Positions 5,924 to 8,448 of a DNA stretch of 8,448 bases are shown piece after piece. The position numbers and the translations under genes are program-made. The stretch's first letter is position 1. Every line of letters starts with the position of its first letter. The notes under the pieces are model-generated. The model was not told where the DNA came from, searched no databases, and saw only the letters and a program-made list of their open reading frames with translations. Source of the stretch: Candidatus Sulfotelmatobacter sp. (GTDB taxonomy: Bacteria > Acidobacteriota > Terriglobia > Terriglobales > Acidobacteriaceae); NCBI GenBank assembly GCA_030037575.1, contig JASHRB010000707.1:1-8448 (forward strand). The letters run 5' to 3'.

Positions 5924-6454
5924 GTGCTACTCAGCGCAGCAGGCGTTTTTCAGCCGGATCACACCTCGATCCTATCCTCTCGAGGTACATTCGTTCGAGT
6001 TTGGTGTCGGTTTCCATGCCAGCCTATTTTGGTTAGACAGGTTGCCTCCCGGGCGCTGTGCACAGCCTGGCTGCTTTTGGCGCTGACGGTGTCCGGAGTT
6101 TCGCAAACCCCGCCAACTGCGGGAATGCCCAAGTACGATCTTCATGCCGAGCTCAAGACAACCGGCATTGTGGACGAAGTAAACCTTGTACCTCTGGGAA
6201 GCAGGAAGGATTTTAGAGAGCTAGTCATTAAGAATGGCCAGGACAAAATCCACATTTATGTCTGCCCGCAGAGTTTTGAACAAGAAATGGGGGTCAGTTT
6301 CAGCAAGGGCGACGAGGTTGCGGTGACAGGCTCGAAAATCAAGCAACAAGACACGGATGTGGTTCTGGTGCGGGAATTAGTGAAGGGAACGGATACGCTG
6401 GTTTTTCGCGACGGCAAGGGCAACCCGGTGTGGGATCCGCGCACCGGAAAATGA
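5924..6454 (+). CDS. Exported OB-fold-like protein of unknown function, start uncertain
   Basis: The GTG at 5924 has a strong GAGGAGG (5913-5919) close by and gives 176 residues, but the signal peptide then lies deep inside (VRQVASRALCTAWLLLALTV, about residues 37-56). A TTG at 6029 would give 141 residues with a normal signal peptide ending near GVSQ, yet it has no good ribosome binding site. The mature domain runs from KYDLHAELKTTGIVDEV to the end. It contains KIHIYVCPQSF, then FSKGDEVAVTGSKI, then VRELVKGTDTLVFRDGKGNP and WDPRTGK. The GD.V.VTGSKI followed by a REV.KG..TL..RD..G.P.W ending is a pattern I recall from small periplasmic OB-fold-like proteins of Acidobacteriota and related phyla. 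It has one mature cysteine and no haem CxxCH motif. The CBS gene follows after 40 bases and may be co-transcribed. Function is unknown. Confidence 0.82.
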   Translation: MLLSAAGVFQPDHTSILSSRGTFVRVWCRFPCQPILVRQVASRALCTAWLLLALTVSGVSQTPPTAGMPKYDLHAELKTTGIVDEVNLVPLGSRKDFRELVIKNGQDKIHIYVCPQSFEQEMGVSFSKGDEVAVTGSKIKQQDTDVVLVRELVKGTDTLVFRDGKGNPVWDPRTGK

Positions 6455-6494
6455 CGCAGGAACGTGAGTCACAAAGGCAACACGCAGAGAGACC

Positions 6495-6950
6495 ATGAAA
6501 CTAACAGACACCATCGCGCTAGTGCTGCGGAGCAAGGAGAGCAGCCGGATATTGTCGGTTGGGCCAGACCAGTCGGTTTATGAAGCGATTGAGAAAATGG
6601 CGCTCGAAAGCGTGGGCGCGCTGCTGGTGATGTCCGAGGACCGGCTGGTCGGCATTATGTCCGAACGGGACTACGCGCGCAAAGTCATCCTGAAAGGACA
6701 TTCCTCGAAAGAGACGCCGGTGCGCGACATTATGACTTCCCCGGTGGTGTTTGTAACTCCGCAGCATACGGTCGACGAATGCATGGCCATCATGACGCGT
6801 CACCGTTTCCGCCACCTACCCGTGATGGGAGACGACGGCGGCGTGGTCGGTCTGGTTTCACTGGGTGACCTGGTGAAGTGGATCATCTCCGGACAGGCGC
6901 AGCACATCGAAGAATTAGAAGGATACATAACCGGCAGATATCCCGGATAG
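6495..6950 (+). CDS. Two-CBS-domain protein
   Basis: This 151-residue cytoplasmic protein is made almost entirely of a CBS pair (Bateman module): CBS1 about residues 16-68 and CBS2 about 76-135. The ligand-contacting GxxSxxD signatures are intact in both: GIMSERD (53-59) and GLVSLGD (119-125). The stretch [13 protein letters not shown] between the domains is typical of stand-alone CBS proteins in Proteobacteria and Acidobacteriota. Such modules usually bind adenine nucleotides (AMP, ATP, NADH or SAM) and sense energy or redox state. No partner domain is attached, so it would act on another protein. The ATG at 6495 has only a weak GAGAGA before it. It follows the OB-like gene by 40 bases, which allows a shared transcript, but no functional link is evident. 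Its stop faces that of the transaldolase gene, with 36 bases between. Confidence 0.93.
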   Translation: MKLTDTIALVLRSKESSRILSVGPDQSVYEAIEKMALESVGALLVMSEDRLVGIMSERDYARKVILKGHSSKETPVRDIMTSPVVFVTPQHTVDECMAIMTRHRFRHLPVMGDDGGVVGLVSLGDLVKWIISGQAQHIEELEGYITGRYPG

Positions 6951-6986
6951 GCCCGGGCAAGCCCTTCCGGTTAAAGGTTTTTCCGG
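6951..6986. terminator. Convergent gene junction with direct repeat and possible weak terminator
   Basis: The 36 bases between the facing stop codons hold palindrome GCCCGGGC (6951-6958) and a small stem CCTT/AAGG (6963-6966 with 6974-6977), followed by TTTTT (6978-6982). That could end the plus-strand transcript. The nine-mer TTCCGGTTA occurs twice, 16 bases apart (6965-6973 and 6981-6989); the second copy includes the transaldolase stop codon. The stem is only four pairs, so termination is uncertain. Confidence 0.3.
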
Positions 6987-7745
6987 TTAGGCCTCGAAGG
7001 ACCCAACCGTCTGCTCTTCCAGCGTGAGGTCTAGCTTATATCCCGAACGCACCGCGTCGTCGTAGAACATCTGTACGGTTTCCAGAGAAAAATCATGCAG
7101 GTCTTTTCCGATGAGGGGAATTTTCTTGAGCACATCGGGGGTAACGGTAATGACGTGGCAGCCGATCTGGTCGGCCTGGAAGATGTTGAGAAGCTCCCGA
7201 GGACTTGCCCAAACGAGCTGGGAGTTGCGGTTGGATGCCATGAGCTCAAGCGCGGATTGCATGAGGGGCACAGGATCGCGACCGGTGTCGGCGATGCGTC
7301 CGGCAAAAACTGAGATGTAAGACGGCCCACCATCCTTGAGCGCCCGCGCCACCTGACGCACCTGGTCGAAGGCCAGCACCGCAGTAGCGTTCACCCGAAT
7401 GCCTTCGGCGCTCAGGCCGCGGATCAGGTTGTACATGGGCTGGCGGCGTGTATTAGTAACCGGAATCTTCACGCACACGTTCGATCCCCAGGCGGCAATC
7501 TTGTGGGCCTCGCGACGCATCTCGGTTTCATCGTCGGCAAGAACTTCGAAGCACACGGGGCGGTCGGGAATATGATCGAGAATCTCGCGCGCGAAGCGCT
7601 CGTAGTCGGTGACCCCGGCTTTCCGCATCAGAGTTGGGTTGGTGGTGAAGCCCTTGATGTAGGGCTGGCGGGAAAGATCGACCATGCTCGCTTTGTCCGC
7701 GCCGTCCGCGAACAGTTGAATTTTCAACTCAGAGACGGACTTCAT
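6987..7745 (-). CDS. Transaldolase, short single-domain type, in a heptose-phosphate gene pair
   Basis: This enzyme transfers dihydroxyacetone units between sugar phosphates, for example sedoheptulose 7-phosphate plus glyceraldehyde 3-phosphate to erythrose 4-phosphate plus fructose 6-phosphate, by way of a Schiff base. The product has 252 residues. Active-site residues by alignment from memory to E. coli TalB: Asp14 (LFADGAD), Asn36 (TTNP), Glu67 (CFEVLADD), Schiff-base Lys93 (CVKIPVT), Asn119/Thr121 (VNAT), and Ser145, Phe147, Arg150 (SVFAGRI). Glu67 and Phe147 match transaldolase; fructose-6-phosphate aldolase has Gln and Tyr there. The length is nearer the short FSA/TalC group (about 220) than TalB (about 317). 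The ATG at 7745 has AAAGGAG 7 bases upstream, inside the preceding coding region. It overlaps the SIS-HAD gene by 17 bases, indicating translational coupling and a role in heptose supply rather than only general pentose-phosphate metabolism. Confidence 0.92.
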   Translation of the reverse strand: MKSVSELKIQLFADGADKASMVDLSRQPYIKGFTTNPTLMRKAGVTDYERFAREILDHIPDRPVCFEVLADDETEMRREAHKIAAWGSNVCVKIPVTNTRRQPMYNLIRGLSAEGIRVNATAVLAFDQVRQVARALKDGGPSYISVFAGRIADTGRDPVPLMQSALELMASNRNSQLVWASPRELLNIFQADQIGCHVITVTPDVLKKIPLIGKDLHDFSLETVQMFYDDAVRSGYKLDLTLEEQTVGSFEA

Positions 7746-8448
7746 TCTTGGACTCCTTTGAGCCGGAGCTGACGATCCAATCGACCGCTTCGCGCAGAGA
7801 TCGCACCGTGGCGTCCGCGGGCTGGGCAGGTTTGCGCTCGCGGTAACCGTAGTCGATCAGAATTGTTTTGCAACCTGCCGCGTGGCCGGCGTCGATGTCG
7901 CGCCAGCGATCCCCCACAAAAAAACTGCGAGCGAGATCGATGTTGTGCTTGCGCTGGGCGTCGAGGAGCAGGCCGGGTTTGGGTTTACGGCAAGCACAAT
8001 GATCTCGGTCGTCATGATAACAGACGAAGATGTCGTCGACCGGCAGGGAAGCGGCCAGTTTTCGGTGCATGGCCTCAACTTCGTCACGGGCGAGATGGCC
8101 GCGGGCGACGCTGGGTTGATTGGTAACCACATAGAGCGCAAAGCCAGAAGCCTTGAGCCGGGCAAGTGCGGCAGCAGCCTCGGGAACTATTTCGAGTTCC
8201 TTGACTCCCGGAGGCGCAAGCGGTTTGCCGTCGCGAACAGTCGCGCGGTTAAGAACGCCGTCGCGGTCGAGGAAAACCGCCGGACGCAGTTGGGCGCTAG
8301 CCGTGGCCGATTCCCACTTGGGCGGGTGTTGCTTTACCGCGGGATGAGAAACCAGCAAATGCCATACCACTGCCTGAAAAGCTTCGGTATGGGGCGTGAT
8401 GTGATCGGGGTTGACGGTAGGAATCACGATGCAGACATCGGCGACTTT
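7729..8448 (-). CDS. SIS-HAD fusion: C-terminus of a sedoheptulose-7-phosphate isomerase-like domain joined to a heptose-bisphosphate phosphatase (GmhB-like)
   Basis: The frame is open to the right edge, with 239 residues visible. Residues 1-36 (KVADVCIVIPTVNPDHITPH, then EAFQAVVWHLLVSHP) match the end of SIS-family GmhA-like isomerases, which convert sedoheptulose 7-phosphate to a heptose 7-phosphate. After a linker of about 20 residues comes a HAD-IIIA phosphatase: DRDG with Asp61 and Asp63, VVTNQPSVARG (Thr109), a zinc site CYH-N5-CAC (Cys143, His145, Cys151, Cys153), RKPKPG with the motif-III Lys, and VGDRWRDIDAG (Asp180, Asp184). This is the GmhB layout, removing the 7-phosphate of heptose 1,7-bisphosphate. 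No ATG, GTG or TTG lies between the SIS end and DRDG, so one polypeptide is made. The GTG at 8427 lies inside the SIS domain and is not the true start. The alpha or beta anomer preference cannot be told. The gene ends inside the transaldolase start region. Confidence 0.88.
   Translation of the reverse strand, partial: KVADVCIVIPTVNPDHITPHTEAFQAVVWHLLVSHPAVKQHPPKWESATASAQLRPAVFLDRDGVLNRATVRDGKPLAPPGVKELEIVPEAAAALARLKASGFALYVVTNQPSVARGHLARDEVEAMHRKLAASLPVDDIFVCYHDDRDHCACRKPKPGLLLDAQRKHNIDLARSFFVGDRWRDIDAGHAAGCKTILIDYGYRERKPAQPADATVRSLREAVDWIVSSGSKESKNEVRL

Noticed and set aside
8425..8427. GTG at 8427 as the start of a stand-alone phosphatase
   Set aside because: The codons before it remain open to the window edge and continue the SIS-domain sequence (KVADVCIVIPTVNP), so it is internal.
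1..8448. tRNA, rRNA, insertion sequence, integrase, toxin-antitoxin or defence genes
   Set aside because: I looked for their characteristic motifs and found none; base composition and gene content look like ordinary chromosome.

Overview
The window most likely comes from an Acidobacteriota (Terriglobia-like) chromosome. This rests on moderate-to-high GC, a secreted S8 protease with tryptophan-rich C-terminal repeats, a glutamate-carboxypeptidase-II-like M28 peptidase, small secreted OB-fold-like proteins, and a joined SIS/HAD heptose-phosphate protein. The assignment is recalled from family patterns and was not tested by any search. No rRNA, tRNA, CRISPR array, insertion sequence or phage gene is visible.

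Layout, left to right. (1) Positions 1-170, minus strand: the first 56 residues of a membrane protein that runs off the left edge, probably the sensor part of a signalling protein. (2) Positions 171-533: a gene-free divergent region with a 17-bp perfect hyphenated palindrome (376-392) and an imperfect stem-loop next to the ribosome binding site of the leftward gene. (3) Positions 534-2300: a secreted subtilase (S8) with intact catalytic residues and a tail of seven exact EALWGS hexapeptides. (4) Positions 2301-2779: a mostly non-coding stretch with one doubtful small ORF and a good sigma-70-type promoter (2682-2712). (5) Positions 2780-5104: a secreted M28B metallopeptidase with all zinc ligands, starting at TTG. 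(6) Positions 5363-5692 and 5924-6454: two small exported proteins of beta-rich, OB-fold-like character. (7) Positions 6495-6950: a two-CBS-domain protein. (8) On the minus strand, reading leftward from the right edge: a SIS-HAD protein (GmhA-like plus GmhB-like, 8448-7729), overlapping by 17 bases a transaldolase (7745-6987).

The plus-strand genes are mostly separate units of envelope and secreted functions: two proteases that could act in sequence on external protein (endopeptidase, then exopeptidase), and two small exported proteins. The minus-strand pair is a clear pathway module. Transaldolase interconverts sedoheptulose 7-phosphate with other sugar phosphates. The SIS domain would isomerise sedoheptulose 7-phosphate to a heptose phosphate, and the HAD domain would dephosphorylate heptose bisphosphate, feeding NDP-heptose for lipopolysaccharide or other surface glycans.

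The most interesting items are the synonymous-diverged WGS repeat tail of the subtilase, the SIS-HAD fusion translationally coupled to a transaldolase with true-transaldolase active-site residues, and the operator-like palindrome between the divergent genes at the left. I do not see a clearly new multi-gene defence or mobile system here.
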